Shown: positions 1 to 8,269 of the stretch, piece by piece
Layout of the letters: each line of letters begins with the position of its first letter
Numbering within the stretch: the stretch's first letter is position 1
The notes under the pieces: model-generated
Databases searched by the model: none
Seen by the model: only the letters and a program-made list of their open reading frames with translations
What the model was told of the DNA's origin: nothing
Source of the DNA: Helicobacteraceae bacterium
GTDB taxonomy: Bacteria; Campylobacterota; Campylobacteria; Campylobacterales; Sulfurimonadaceae
Direction: 5' to 3'
Assembly (NCBI GenBank): GCA_947498025.1
Contig: CANMJR010000030.1
Location: 1 to 34,015 of the forward strand
DNA length: 34,015 bases
Made by a program: the position numbers and the translations under genes

Positions 1-276
1 AGTAAAAATATCCCCAAACTTTTTGTGGTCAACATTCATCACTACACGCCGTACTGTAGCGAAGGACGGCATCTTCTCTTTTTCTAGTTCAAGATACTCT
101 ACTATCTCTTTTTTATATCTTGTAGCAAAATCTCCTATTGCCCTATAACCTTGATAACCGCTCATTGTAGCCATTATTGTAATCATAAGCACTACATCTA
201 TTTTATGTTGTTGTGCCTGTCCTCGTCTGCTGTCTTTTAGTGTTTTTAGCTCTTGGCGTAGTTTAAATTCTTGCAT
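1..276 (-). mobile_element. ISAs1-family transposase, N-terminal part, cut by window edge
   Basis: Reading the minus strand from the ATG at 274-276 gives 92 uninterrupted codons that run off the left edge. The product begins MQEFKLRQELKTLKDSRRGQ and contains the pattern of the DDE_Tnp_1-associated N-terminal domain: a basic start, a hydrophobic stretch VVLMITIMATMSGYQGYRAI (residues 28-47), then KMPSFATVRRVV (residues 69-80). This arrangement is typical of ISAs1 / H-repeat-associated transposases, which move DNA by a DDE mechanism; the catalytic domain lies outside the window. The start codon is only three bases beyond the stop of the 98-codon gene at 280-576, so any left inverted repeat of an IS would have to lie within that gene's 3' end. 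Whether the copy is intact cannot be judged. Confidence 0.75.
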
Positions 277-279
277 AAC

Positions 280-576
280 TCACTTTAAGCAATAAGTGTT
301 CTTGTATGAAACAGCCATGTCATTATTTATAATAGTTATGCCATTGTTCATATCTATAAATTTTAATTTAGAGTTTTCTATAACCCTTGCATCACTTACC
401 GAGTTAAATTCTAGCTTTATAGTAATCCAGTCAAAACTTCTAGCGCTGTCTTGTCCTGCAAGGGTCATCACAATTTTAGTTGGAGAGATGACATCAATAG
501 AACGGATTTCACCACCTCTAAAGTTGTCAAATCTTTGTAAAAATGTATCTAGCTGAGTTGCTAAAAGCGGTTTCAT
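280..576 (-). CDS. small conserved-looking hypothetical protein, 98 aa
   Basis: I do not recognise this protein. It is 98 residues long, with no signal peptide or membrane segment, and looks like a small soluble alpha/beta domain (a central stretch TKIVMTLAGQDSARSFDW, then alternating hydrophobic residues). It starts 10 bases after the nrdA stop with a TAAGG-type ribosome binding site, so it is probably the last gene of a purB-nrdA-ORF transcript. Its stop lies three bases from the start of the ISAs1-like transposase. The C-terminal residues (about SYKNTYCLK) could therefore be encoded by the edge of an inserted element, making the native protein slightly different at its end. Function unknown. 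Confidence 0.6.
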   Translation of the reverse strand: MKPLLATQLDTFLQRFDNFRGGEIRSIDVISPTKIVMTLAGQDSARSFDWITIKLEFNSVSDARVIENSKLKFIDMNNGITIINNDMAVSYKNTYCLK

Positions 577-586
577 AACCTTAATC

Positions 587-2953
587 CTATTGACAACCTA
601 CGCACTCCATAGATCTGTCTTCTACATCGTGTGCAATTTCCGGCGACTGAGAGCGAAGATAGTAGGTCGATTTAAGACCTAGTTTCCATGCCAACATGTA
701 GATGTCATTGAGATACTTTCCGCTTGCTTTATCGAGAGTGATGAATATATTAAGACTCTGACCTTGGTCTAACCATTTTTGGCGAATTGCTGCTGCTCTG
801 ATGAGCACTCTTTGGTCTAAATCATAGGCAGGAGTGTAGTAGCTCCATGTCTCAGGAGAGAGATTTGGAACAACAACAGGGATTAGCCCTGATAGATTCT
901 CTTCAAACCACTTTCTTTTAAATACAGGTTCAATTGCTTGGGTAGTTCCCGTTAAAATTGAGATAGAGCTCGTAGGTGCGATAGCCATGAGATAACCGTT
1001 TCTCATACCTTGTTTTTTAACCTTAGAACGAAGTTCATCCCATGCGTAAGCTGAAGCAAAAAGTCCACCACGATCCACAAGGTTAATAACTTCCGCATTG
1101 GCATGATCCATGGGCATAATGCCTCTGCTCCATTTTGAACCTTCAAACTCAGGATATGCACCTTTTTCGAGCGCAATATCAGCAGATGCGGAGATAGTGT
1201 TATAGCTAACAGATTCCATAATCTCATCTATCTTATCAAAGTGCTCTTGGCTCCCCCATGCAATCGATTGCTCTGCTAACATCTGCGCTTCACCCATAAC
1301 ACCAAGTCCGATAGAACGGCTTCGCATGTTTGTGCGTTTTACTTTTTCAATAGGGTAAAAATTCAGATCAATAACATTATCTAAAGCACGAACGGCTATT
1401 GGAACAATTCTGTCAATCTCCTCTTTTGTGTTTATTCGTGAGAGGTTCACAGAGGCTAGGTTACAAACGGCAGTTGCTCCATTGACTTTTTCCTTCTCTA
1501 CAACATAGATTGGCACTCCGCCAAGAGAGTCAAGTGCAGTTACTTTTTTTGCAGCTTTTGTTAGTCCGCTATCAACTGTTACCAGTTCATCCTCTTCATA
1601 ACTAACACTCTCGCCGTTTTCAAAAATAAATTTTATTTTATAATGATTTGGTTCTGTATTTTGAAAAATTTCCGTACAGAGATTTGAGCTTCTAATAACA
1701 CCGTAATGGTCATTCGGGTTAGCTTTGTTAGCGTTATCTTTGAAGCAGAGAAAAGGACTTCCGGTCTCAAAATAGGAAGTTAATATCTTCTTCCATAAAT
1801 CTTTTGCTTTTAATTTCTCTTTGATAATACTTTCATCTTGTTCTAACTCTTCATATCTTTTGTTAAATTCTTTGCCATAAAGTTTAGGTAAATCGGGACA
1901 ATCATAAGGGTCAAAAAGTGTCCAGATAGCATCTTCTTGAACCCTCTGCATGAATAGGTCGTTGAGCCACATGGCAGGAAATAAATCATGTGCACGGCGT
2001 CTCTCTTCCCCTGAGTTTTTCTTCAAATCCAAAAAGTCATTTACATCAATGTGCCATGGCTCTAGATAAACAGCAATAGCACCTTTTCTAGTTCCCAACT
2101 GGTCAACTGCAATAGCGATGTCGTTTGTAATTTTGAGAAATGGAACTGTTCCACCTGCTGCATTTTTGTGTCCATCAATATAGGAACCCATAGAACGCAC
2201 ACCCGTCCAATCCCAACCAATTCCGCCGCCAAATTTAGAGAGCATTGCCATCTCTTGGTAGGAGTCAAAAATACCTTCGATATTGTCAGGAGTTGAACCG
2301 ATATAACATGAGCTAAGCTGGTGTCTTGTTGTTCTTGCATTTGAGAGCGTTGGAGTTGCTAACATGACTTCAAACAAAGAAATCATGTTATAAAATTTAA
2401 TCGCCCACTCCTCTTTTTTTTCTTCTCTTTGTGCTAGGAACATGGCAATTGCCATAAACATGTGTTGAGGAAGTTCAATCGGGTCTGAGTTTCTATCTTT
2501 GATTAAGTATCTGTCGTAAAGTGTTTTAACTCCAAGGTAGTTGAAGAGTAAATCTCTCTCCGGTTTGAGATGTTTTTCTAGTTCTTCAAGGTTGTACATC
2601 TCTCTTAAACCCAAAAGAATTCTTCCCTCTTTCTCGCCTCTGATAAAATATTTTTCAAGTGAACCATAACCCGAGTAACCATTCACTTGATGATAGAGGT
2701 TAAATAGAAAAAGTCTTGAGGCGACAAAAGTCCAGTTCGGTGCATCTATATCTATCTTGTCAACCGCAGTTTTAATAAGCGTTTGCTGAATCTCTTTGGA
2801 TGTTATTCCATCACGAAAGTGAATCTGCGCATCTACTTCTAATTCGCTTTGCGACACATTCGTTAAACCGGAAACAGCTGCAGAGGTGTATTTCTGAATT
2901 TTACTGATATCTAGTTTCTCTGTTCTGCCGTTTCTTTTTATAATTGTTATCAT
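587..2953 (-). CDS. nrdA: ribonucleoside-diphosphate reductase, alpha subunit (class Ia)
   Basis: Large subunit of class I ribonucleotide reductase, which reduces ribonucleoside diphosphates to deoxyribonucleotides in the cytoplasm together with the radical-bearing beta subunit NrdB. The 788-residue product has an N-terminal ATP-cone (about residues 1-90), the disulfide cysteine C216 in SSCY, the active-site motif NLCTE (N424, C426, E428), a second disulfide cysteine C497 in AVCNLA, the radical-transfer tyrosine pair Y764-Y765, and a C-terminal CVGC shuttle (C784, C787). Between C426 and C497 there are about 70 residues, where the E. coli enzyme has roughly 23, so an extra segment sits between catalytic and redox cysteines. 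It follows purB by 12 bases with an AGGA ribosome binding site, so both are probably cotranscribed. No nrdB is present in the window. Confidence 0.96.
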   Translation of the reverse strand: MITIIKRNGRTEKLDISKIQKYTSAAVSGLTNVSQSELEVDAQIHFRDGITSKEIQQTLIKTAVDKIDIDAPNWTFVASRLFLFNLYHQVNGYSGYGSLEKYFIRGEKEGRILLGLREMYNLEELEKHLKPERDLLFNYLGVKTLYDRYLIKDRNSDPIELPQHMFMAIAMFLAQREEKKEEWAIKFYNMISLFEVMLATPTLSNARTTRHQLSSCYIGSTPDNIEGIFDSYQEMAMLSKFGGGIGWDWTGVRSMGSYIDGHKNAAGGTVPFLKITNDIAIAVDQLGTRKGAIAVYLEPWHIDVNDFLDLKKNSGEERRRAHDLFPAMWLNDLFMQRVQEDAIWTLFDPYDCPDLPKLYGKEFNKRYEELEQDESIIKEKLKAKDLWKKILTSYFETGSPFLCFKDNANKANPNDHYGVIRSSNLCTEIFQNTEPNHYKIKFIFENGESVSYEEDELVTVDSGLTKAAKKVTALDSLGGVPIYVVEKEKVNGATAVCNLASVNLSRINTKEEIDRIVPIAVRALDNVIDLNFYPIEKVKRTNMRSRSIGLGVMGEAQMLAEQSIAWGSQEHFDKIDEIMESVSYNTISASADIALEKGAYPEFEGSKWSRGIMPMDHANAEVINLVDRGGLFASAYAWDELRSKVKKQGMRNGYLMAIAPTSSISILTGTTQAIEPVFKRKWFEENLSGLIPVVVPNLSPETWSYYTPAYDLDQRVLIRAAAIRQKWLDQGQSLNIFITLDKASGKYLNDIYMLAWKLGLKSTYYLRSQSPEIAHDVEDRSMECVGCQ

Positions 2954-2965
2954 GTTATGTCCTAT

Positions 2966-4294
2966 TTATTTAAAAACTCTTGCAAAAATTTTGTCCACAT
3001 TTTTAGTATAGTAGTCAAAGTTAAAACACTCACGAATCGCCTCTTCACTGAGTGAATTTCTTAACTCCTCATCTGCCAAAAGATGATTGAGATAGAGACT
3101 TTCACCTTTTTCATTTGTTGTAGGCTTGCCCTGCTGAATCTCTTCCCAAACTTTCATGGCATTTCTTTGAACGATTCTGTAAGCATCTTCTCTGCTAACA
3201 CCTTTGAGCGGAAGCTCTAAAAGTACCCTTTGAGAAAATACCAATCCGCCTGTAAGGTTTAGATTTTTCATCATATTTTGCGGATAAACAGTGAGGTTAG
3301 CTATAACACTGTTCATACGGTGCAACATAAAGTCAGTTGTTATAAATGAGTCCGGCAACCAGAATCTCTCGGTAGAGGAGTGGCTAATATCTCTCTCATG
3401 CCAAAGCGCAACATTCTCCATGGCAGGAATAGCATAGGCTCGAATCATTCGAGCCAAACCTGTTATGTTTTCTGTTAGTATTGGATTTCGTTTATGTGGC
3501 ATTGCAGAGGAGCCTTTTTGACCCTTTGCGAAATACTCTTCACACTCATAAACTTCGGTTCTCTGCCAGTGGCGCACTTGAACCGCAAACTTCTCAATTG
3601 AGCTTGCCATTAGTGCTAATGCAGTTGCTAACCTCGCATATCTATCTCGCTGAATGACTTGGTTGGATGCAGGAGCAGGTTTTAGCCCTAACTCTTCACA
3701 TGCATACTCTTCAAGCTCTAGCGGAGCATGTGCAAAGTTACCCATCGCACCGCTCACTTGCCCAACGCTTATGACAACAAGTGTTTGTTCCAAGTTTTCT
3801 AAATGTCTCGCCATCTCGTCATACCAAACAGCTAACACCAAACCGAATGTTATAGGTTCGCCATGTATTCCATGGCTTCTTCCAACCATAAGAGTCATCT
3901 TGTGTTCCATCGCTCTTTTTTTGATAGACTCCATAAGCATCTTTACATCTTCGATAACTAACTCTAAAGAGGATTTCATCTGAAGTGCTACGGCAGTGTC
4001 AACCGTATCAGAACTTGTCATTCCGTAGTGAAACCATCTGCTCTCTTCACCGAGAGATTCCGAAACACTTGTTGTAAATGCAATGAGGTCATGGCGAGTT
4101 ACGGCTTCTATCTCATCGATTCTTTTTATGTTAAATTGTGCATTGTCAACAATCTTAACAGCATCTACATCAGGAATAAGTCCCAACCTGTTCCATGCTT
4201 TTACAACTGCCAATTCTACATCTAGCCAAGCTTGATATTTTGCCTGCATTGTCCATTTAGAACTCATCTCTTCTCTGGAATATCTCTCAATCAT
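2966..4294 (-). CDS. purB: adenylosuccinate lyase
   Basis: Cytoplasmic fumarase/aspartase-superfamily enzyme acting twice in purine synthesis: it releases fumarate from SAICAR and from adenylosuccinate. The 442-residue product has the general-acid histidine region GRSHGIHGEP (H141 within residues 138-147) and the superfamily signature GSSAMPHKRNP (residues 261-271), whose serine lies on the mobile loop of the active site. Length is normal for bacterial PurB. It is the first gene of a minus-strand unit with nrdA (12-base gap) and the 98-codon gene, linking purine and deoxynucleotide supply. The 110-base gap upstream is shared with the divergent pseudouridine synthase gene and contains an inverted repeat. 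Confidence 0.96.
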   Translation of the reverse strand: MIERYSREEMSSKWTMQAKYQAWLDVELAVVKAWNRLGLIPDVDAVKIVDNAQFNIKRIDEIEAVTRHDLIAFTTSVSESLGEESRWFHYGMTSSDTVDTAVALQMKSSLELVIEDVKMLMESIKKRAMEHKMTLMVGRSHGIHGEPITFGLVLAVWYDEMARHLENLEQTLVVISVGQVSGAMGNFAHAPLELEEYACEELGLKPAPASNQVIQRDRYARLATALALMASSIEKFAVQVRHWQRTEVYECEEYFAKGQKGSSAMPHKRNPILTENITGLARMIRAYAIPAMENVALWHERDISHSSTERFWLPDSFITTDFMLHRMNSVIANLTVYPQNMMKNLNLTGGLVFSQRVLLELPLKGVSREDAYRIVQRNAMKVWEEIQQGKPTTNEKGESLYLNHLLADEELRNSLSEEAIRECFNFDYYTKNVDKIFARVFK

Positions 4295-4358
4295 ATATTA
4301 AACCTCATGCTAATTATCTTATGTATTATGTTAAAATTCACAAATTTAAAGTCATAGA

Positions 4359-4380
4359 TTTTACAGAAATTATTGTAAAA
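4359..4380. promoter_or_regulatory. inverted repeat between divergent purB and pseudouridine synthase genes
   Basis: TTTTACA (4359-4365), eight bases, then TGTAAAA (4374-4380) form a perfect 7+7 inverted repeat in the 110-base gap between divergent genes. The spacing suits a dimeric regulator, but the region is AT-rich and I do not recognise the site as that of a named regulator. It lies 65 bases upstream of purB and about 13 bases before the ribosome binding site of the plus-strand gene, so it could overlap that gene's promoter. Confidence 0.3.
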
Positions 4381-4404
4381 AATTGATTAAACAAGGATTG
4401 AAAT

Positions 4405-5316
4405 TTGCCATTTGTAATAAAGAAAATGTTTGCTCATAAAAAGCAAAAAGCCTTTTTGTATTTGATAAAAGAGTTAGACTACACACAAAAAGAGGCGCAA
4501 AGATTAATCGCTAAAGGTCGTCTCTTTATTGACGGTAAACCGATGACCAGAACTTCAGCTGAGATAGAGGGCGAGTTTGAATTTATATACTTTAAACCGA
4601 TTACAAAAGGTTTGATTCCACATGTTATACATGAGGAATTTGTTGTTTTTGATAAGCCGAGCGGAGTTCTCATTCATCCTCAAAATAGAAATACAGATTA
4701 TTCGCTGATAGATGAGTTAAAGTTTCAGTTTGGAAGAGATGCAAATATAGCACACCGTATTGACCAGGAGACAAGCGGACTTGTTTTGTGTGCAAGAAAC
4801 AAGGTAAGTGAGCGAGATATAAAAATGATGTTTCAAGAGCGAGATATGAAAAAGAAATATTTAGCGATGGTGCATGGAGAGTTTAAAGAAACGCTTTGTG
4901 TAGAAGCCCCACTTCTTCGAGCAGAAGATGATAGTGCAATTGTGAGAATGGTTGTAAAAGTACATGAAAGTGGAAAAGCGTCCAAAACAGATTTTGTACC
5001 TTTGAAGTATTTTCCACATGTTGATATGACTTTGGTTGAGTGTTCGCCATACACCGGAAGACAGCATCAAATTAGAGTGCATCTGTTCCACGTGAAACAT
5101 CCAATAGTAGGTGACCCGATTTATGGACAGAGTGAAGAAAATATTGTTAAGTTTTTGGATAAAGAGTTAGATGCCAAAGAGAGAATTGATAATAGTGGAG
5201 CGAGAAGATTGCTTCTCCATGCAAATGAATTAGAGTTTGAACTGTATGAAAAAACTTATAATATAAAAAGTAAAATTGATTTTGAGAAAGTTTGTTTAGA
5301 GTGCATAAAACAATAA
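4405..5316 (+). CDS. RluA/RluD-family pseudouridine synthase, TTG start
   Basis: Converts specific uridines in RNA (rRNA for RluD/RluC; some relatives act on tRNA) to pseudouridine. The 303-residue product has an S4-like RNA-binding domain (about residues 18-62), the catalytic motif HRIDQETSG with the nucleophilic aspartate D120, and the family motif PYTGRQHQIRVHL followed by GDPIYG near residues 215-245. The start is TTG at 4405, chosen because AAGGA at 4393-4397 lies seven bases before it; the next ATG is seven codons downstream without such a site. The target uridine cannot be read from sequence, so no symbol is given. The codons for LFHVKH (about residues 229-234) contain an exact parS chromosome-segregation 16-mer. 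The gene stands alone, divergent from purB and convergent with rlmN. Confidence 0.9.
   Translation: MPFVIKKMFAHKKQKAFLYLIKELDYTQKEAQRLIAKGRLFIDGKPMTRTSAEIEGEFEFIYFKPITKGLIPHVIHEEFVVFDKPSGVLIHPQNRNTDYSLIDELKFQFGRDANIAHRIDQETSGLVLCARNKVSERDIKMMFQERDMKKKYLAMVHGEFKETLCVEAPLLRAEDDSAIVRMVVKVHESGKASKTDFVPLKYFPHVDMTLVECSPYTGRQHQIRVHLFHVKHPIVGDPIYGQSEENIVKFLDKELDAKERIDNSGARRLLLHANELEFELYEKTYNIKSKIDFEKVCLECIKQ
5084..5099. other. exact parS-consensus site (ParB binding)
   Basis: The bases TGTTCCACGTGAAACA match the bacterial parS consensus TGTTNCACGTGAAACA at every position. parS is bound by ParB/Spo0J, which with ParA/Soj organises and segregates the replication origin region. The site lies inside the pseudouridine synthase gene, as chromosomal parS sites often do. 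A chance exact match to a 16-base word with one free position in 34 kb is very unlikely. parA and parB are not in the window. Confidence 0.75.
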
Positions 5317-5670
5317 ATAGTTTGAATTTTCAATGGAGTGGTGAATAAGTGCGACAGGCTTTTCAAAGACATTTTAACAAATAAAAAAACAGCCATCTAA
5401 ACAAGCAAAAAGCCCATAAATAGGCACTTTAACAGATGTTTAATAAAAGTAAGTTTCAGCCTACATTTATATAAATTAATTCTTAAGAAAGCAAAAAATT
5501 ATCAAATTTATCTTCTTTAAAGCTTCAGATATTCACAGGTTAGAGCAATGTGTGAATAATACACATTCTGAAGAAATTTGTATAAAATTTGCATGTTTAT
5601 ATTCTTTTTAAGAAGGGAAAAGAAGTTTTTGAAGATTATTTTTTTATAAGAAAACTAAGGTATCATTATG
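5317..5670. other. AT-rich intergenic region with DnaA-box-like words
   Basis: No convincing gene is seen in this gap. Its neighbours converge on it, so it need not hold promoters, yet it is long for such a compact genome. It contains TTATTCACC (complement of 5340-5348), ATATTCACA (5529-5537) and TTATTCACA (complement of 5551-5559), all close to DnaA boxes, and an inverted repeat AATGTGT...ACACATT (5547-5553 / 5561-5567) overlapping the last box. It lies 240-480 bases from the parS site. The rest is runs of A and T without a recognisable RNA gene. Confidence 0.35.
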
Positions 5671-5674
5671 CGTA

Positions 5675-5705
5675 TAAACGACCTCCCTGGAGCGTTGGTC
5701 GTTTA
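5675..5705. terminator. strong hairpin, probable terminator of the hisF-rlmN unit
   Basis: TAAACGACC (5675-5683) and GGTCGTTTA (5697-5705) form a perfect 9-bp stem with a 13-base loop, which itself contains CTCC/GGAG (5683-5686 / 5689-5692). It sits just after the stop of the microprotein gene on the minus strand. Neither side has a long T run beyond the stem end, so it could be a terminator, a 3'-end stabilising hairpin, or the end of an unrecognised RNA. Confidence 0.5.
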
Positions 5706-5709
5706 CTTC

Positions 5710-5805
5710 TTAATCCTCTTTTGTAGCAGCCTTAATAAAACCTACAACCCCAACTGCGAACACAAGTACTAAAAAAACTATTTGAAATATTTCTATGTAG
5801 CCCAT
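5710..5805 (-). CDS. 31-residue single-span membrane microprotein coupled to rlmN
   Basis: A 31-codon frame starts with ATG at 5803-5805, sharing one base with the rlmN stop (TAATG), and ends with TAA at 5710-5712. The product starts [20 protein letters not shown], continues with VGFIKA and ends TKED. Residues 4-24 form one hydrophobic span, with a short tail holding basic and acidic residues, as in many small membrane proteins. Stop-start overlap suggests translational coupling to rlmN, and a strong hairpin follows the stop. I do not recognise the family and infer no function. A chance open frame of this size is possible, but the exact junction, hydrophobic pattern and downstream hairpin make a real gene likely. 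Confidence 0.6.
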   Translation of the reverse strand: MGYIEIFQIVFLVLVFAVGVVGFIKAATKED

Positions 5806-6881
5806 TATAAATCCCTTTCTGTTTTTTCTTTTAATTGTCCACATGCTGCACTTATATCTATACCCTTAGAATCGCGTATTGTGCACAGTAATCCATGATT
5901 TATTAAATACTCTTGAAAAGCTACCATGTCGGCTCTTGATGGTCTCTCGTAGGTCGTTCCAAAATATGGATTAAAGTAGATAAGATTTACTTTTGCCTTG
6001 ATGTCACTTAAAAGCTTTACAAGGTTTTTGGCAGAAGCTATATCGTCGTTCTTATTTTTAATAACTAAATATTCAAACATAACTCTCTTTCTTGTATCAA
6101 TAGGAAATCTTTTTACAGCTTCTATTATCGAAGAGATATTATGAGCCTTGTTCATAGGAATTAATTCTGTTCTTAGTTCATCATCAACGGCATGAAGCGA
6201 GATGGCTATGTGGACGCCCAAGTCCATCTTTCCAAGCTTATCTATTTTACTGCTCAGTCCGCTTGTGGAGACTGTTTGTCTTTTTCCGGATATGCATAAG
6301 CCATCTTCGTCCTGAAATATCTCTATAGCTTTGGCCAAATTATCAAGATTATCAAGAGGTTCGCCCATTCCCATATAGACTATGTTTATCTTTCTGTTGT
6401 GTTTATGGTCGTTGTCTCGTTTGAGATTTACAACTTGGGCGACTATCTCTCCAGCGGTTAAATCTCTCGTAAATCCGCCTTTTGCCGTCAAGCAGAATGA
6501 ACACCCTACTTTACACCCTACTTGGGTTGAAACGCATATCGTATATTTGGCTTCTTGAGTTACATTTCCGGCTTCATCGGTTAACTCTTCTTTCATCTTC
6601 AACCAAACGGCTTCTACTGTTTTTCCATCCTGAAGCTCAAAAAGATACTTTATAGTTCCGTCCGTAGAAATCTCTTTTTTGACTATCTTCATTGGATTTA
6701 CAATATATTTTTGAGCCAACTCCTCTTTGAGAGCTTTTGGAATATTTTTCATATCCTCAAAATTTTTGGCGTATTGATGATAGAGCCAGCCATAAATCTG
6801 TTTAACTCTAAAGTTTGGTTTGATAAGTTCTAAAAGCTCTTTTTGAGTAAAGTCTAGTAATGATGGTTTTAATTTACCCAT
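5805..6881 (-). CDS. rlmN: dual-specificity 23S rRNA/tRNA adenine-C2 methyltransferase RlmN
   Basis: Radical-SAM methyltransferase that methylates C2 of adenosine 2503 in 23S rRNA and, in studied species, A37 of some tRNAs. The 358-residue product carries the CX3CX2C iron-sulfur motif (C123, C127, C130 in [10 protein letters not shown]), the SAM-binding GEP within YMGMGEP, and the conserved cysteine C347 in AACGQL that forms the methylated intermediate. Length is typical. Its ATG lies one base after the stop of the phosphorylase-like gene, and its stop overlaps the start of a 31-codon gene, so it is an internal gene of a compact minus-strand operon. Confidence 0.95.
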   Translation of the reverse strand: MGKLKPSLLDFTQKELLELIKPNFRVKQIYGWLYHQYAKNFEDMKNIPKALKEELAQKYIVNPMKIVKKEISTDGTIKYLFELQDGKTVEAVWLKMKEELTDEAGNVTQEAKYTICVSTQVGCKVGCSFCLTAKGGFTRDLTAGEIVAQVVNLKRDNDHKHNRKINIVYMGMGEPLDNLDNLAKAIEIFQDEDGLCISGKRQTVSTSGLSSKIDKLGKMDLGVHIAISLHAVDDELRTELIPMNKAHNISSIIEAVKRFPIDTRKRVMFEYLVIKNKNDDIASAKNLVKLLSDIKAKVNLIYFNPYFGTTYERPSRADMVAFQEYLINHGLLCTIRDSKGIDISAACGQLKEKTERDL

Positions 6882-6882
6882 G

Positions 6883-7440
6883 TTATAAAGAATCCTTTGG
6901 ATTTGATGTAAGCTCTTTTACTCTTTTTTTCACATGCAAAGCTAAAAGCTCTTTTGCCTTTTCATGATTTTTTAAAAAGTCATTATGCGCATCTTTGTTC
7001 GTATAGTTTGTTATACAAAAAACTCCGCCAACAGGAATATTAAACTCCTGAGCAATTTTTAAAACTGCAAAAAACTCCATGTTCTCTATCTCTACACCGA
7101 GTTTTAAAAACTCTTTTGTTAGCTCTTGAGATGTAGAAATATAATTGGATGAGTTTACAATAACCTCTTTTTTATTTGTCATATTAGTTGAAATTACATT
7201 ATCAAGAGGTGTGTAAGCATCACCGTTCAAAAAAGCTAATTCTATGTTTGAAGCTGTTTTTGATTCAACTATGTCAAAAATATTATGATTTCCGTAGCTC
7301 CCTGCACTTCCGACAAAGAGTAAAAATTCAGGTTTATCAAAGAGGCAAAGTCTTGTTAAGTTCATGGTCGTCTCAATCAATCCAACTCCCATTGGAGTGG
7401 CGAAATCAAAAGTTTCATTATTTCCTGCACAAATTATCAT
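6883..7440 (-). CDS. purine-nucleoside phosphorylase-like (PNP/UDP superfamily) protein
   Basis: The 185-residue product resembles the PNP_UDP_1 nucleoside phosphorylase/hydrolase superfamily: [12 protein letters not shown] (about residues 39-50) fits the glycine-rich nucleoside/phosphate-binding region, and [16 protein letters not shown] near residues 117-132 fits the ME-containing ribose-binding segment. Members cleave N-glycosidic bonds in purine salvage, methylthioadenosine recycling or futalosine metabolism. At 185 residues it is shorter than a typical 230-280-residue enzyme, lacking N-terminal sequence, so substrate and even activity are uncertain. Its ATG overlaps the hisF stop by four bases (ATGA) and rlmN begins one base after its stop, implying translational coupling. 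Confidence 0.7.
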   Translation of the reverse strand: MIICAGNNETFDFATPMGVGLIETTMNLTRLCLFDKPEFLLFVGSAGSYGNHNIFDIVESKTASNIELAFLNGDAYTPLDNVISTNMTNKKEVIVNSSNYISTSQELTKEFLKLGVEIENMEFFAVLKIAQEFNIPVGGVFCITNYTNKDAHNDFLKNHEKAKELLALHVKKRVKELTSNPKDSL

Positions 7441-8195
7441 AGGCGAACCGGAATTCCATTTGCATGCAGGTAGTGTTTGAGATCCATTATATCAATCTCT
7501 TTATAGTGAAAGATACTGGCAGCTAATGCCGCATCGGCTCCATGTTCAAATGCTTCTTTTATATGCTCCATGGTTCCGGCTCCGCCACTTGCTATTACGG
7601 GGACATGCACTGCACGACTTATCAGCTGGGTAATGTTGAGCTCAAAACCTGCTTTTGTTCCGTCTGCATCCATGGATGTAAGAAGTATCTCACCGCTTCC
7701 ACGGCTTACTACCTCTTTTGCCCATTCTACAGCATCTAAACCGGTATCAACTCTTCCACCGTTTAAAAAAACATGGTACTTATCGCCAACTCTTTTTACA
7801 TCAATTGCGGTCACGATGCACTGAGAGCCAAATCTTTTTGCACCCTCATCGATTAACTCAGGTCTTTTAATAGCCGCTGAATTAACGCTTACCTTATCGC
7901 ATCCAACATTTAAAAGTTTATAGATGTCGTCGAGTTTTCTAATTCCGCCGCCTACTGTGAGCGGTATGAAAATCTCTCGTGCCACTTGAGCGACTATGTC
8001 AACTATAGTATCTCTGTTATCGCTAGAGGCGGTAATGTCTAAAAATGTAAGTTCGTCCGCACCCTCTTCGTTATAGCGCTTGGCAACTTCAACGGGGTCT
8101 CCTGCATCTTTGAGTCCTACAAAATTCACACCTTTTACAACGCGTCCATCTTTAACATCAAGACAGGGAATAATTCTTTTTGCAAAATAGTTCAT
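7437..8195 (-). CDS. hisF: imidazole glycerol phosphate synthase, cyclase subunit
   Basis: HisF is the (beta/alpha)8-barrel cyclase that uses ammonia from the glutaminase HisH to make imidazole glycerol phosphate and AICAR, joining histidine and purine synthesis. The 252-residue product has both catalytic aspartates in their usual settings: D13 in [14 protein letters not shown] and D132 in VTAIDVK. The phosphate-binding motifs TVGGGI (residues 80-85) and [12 protein letters not shown] are present. An AAGG ribosome binding site precedes the ATG. It appears to be the first gene of the minus-strand unit hisF, phosphorylase-like gene, rlmN, microprotein. No hisH or other his gene is nearby. Confidence 0.96.
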   Translation of the reverse strand: MNYFAKRIIPCLDVKDGRVVKGVNFVGLKDAGDPVEVAKRYNEEGADELTFLDITASSDNRDTIVDIVAQVAREIFIPLTVGGGIRKLDDIYKLLNVGCDKVSVNSAAIKRPELIDEGAKRFGSQCIVTAIDVKRVGDKYHVFLNGGRVDTGLDAVEWAKEVVSRGSGEILLTSMDADGTKAGFELNITQLISRAVHVPVIASGGAGTMEHIKEAFEHGADAALAASIFHYKEIDIMDLKHYLHANGIPVRL

Positions 8196-8226
8196 ATGTA
8201 ATTTTACCTTGATTATATTGTTTGAA

Positions 8227-8232
8227 ATTATA
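8227..8232 (-). promoter_or_regulatory. candidate -10 element upstream of hisF
   Basis: On the minus strand TATAAT lies 31 bases before the hisF start codon. A second TATAAT (8212-8217) is too close to the ribosome binding site to be a likely -10. I see no good -35, which is common in Campylobacterota promoters, where the -10 element dominates. Confidence 0.35.
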
Positions 8233-8269
8233 CACTTTGGTGCTTATATTAAGGTTATCATTTGATGTT

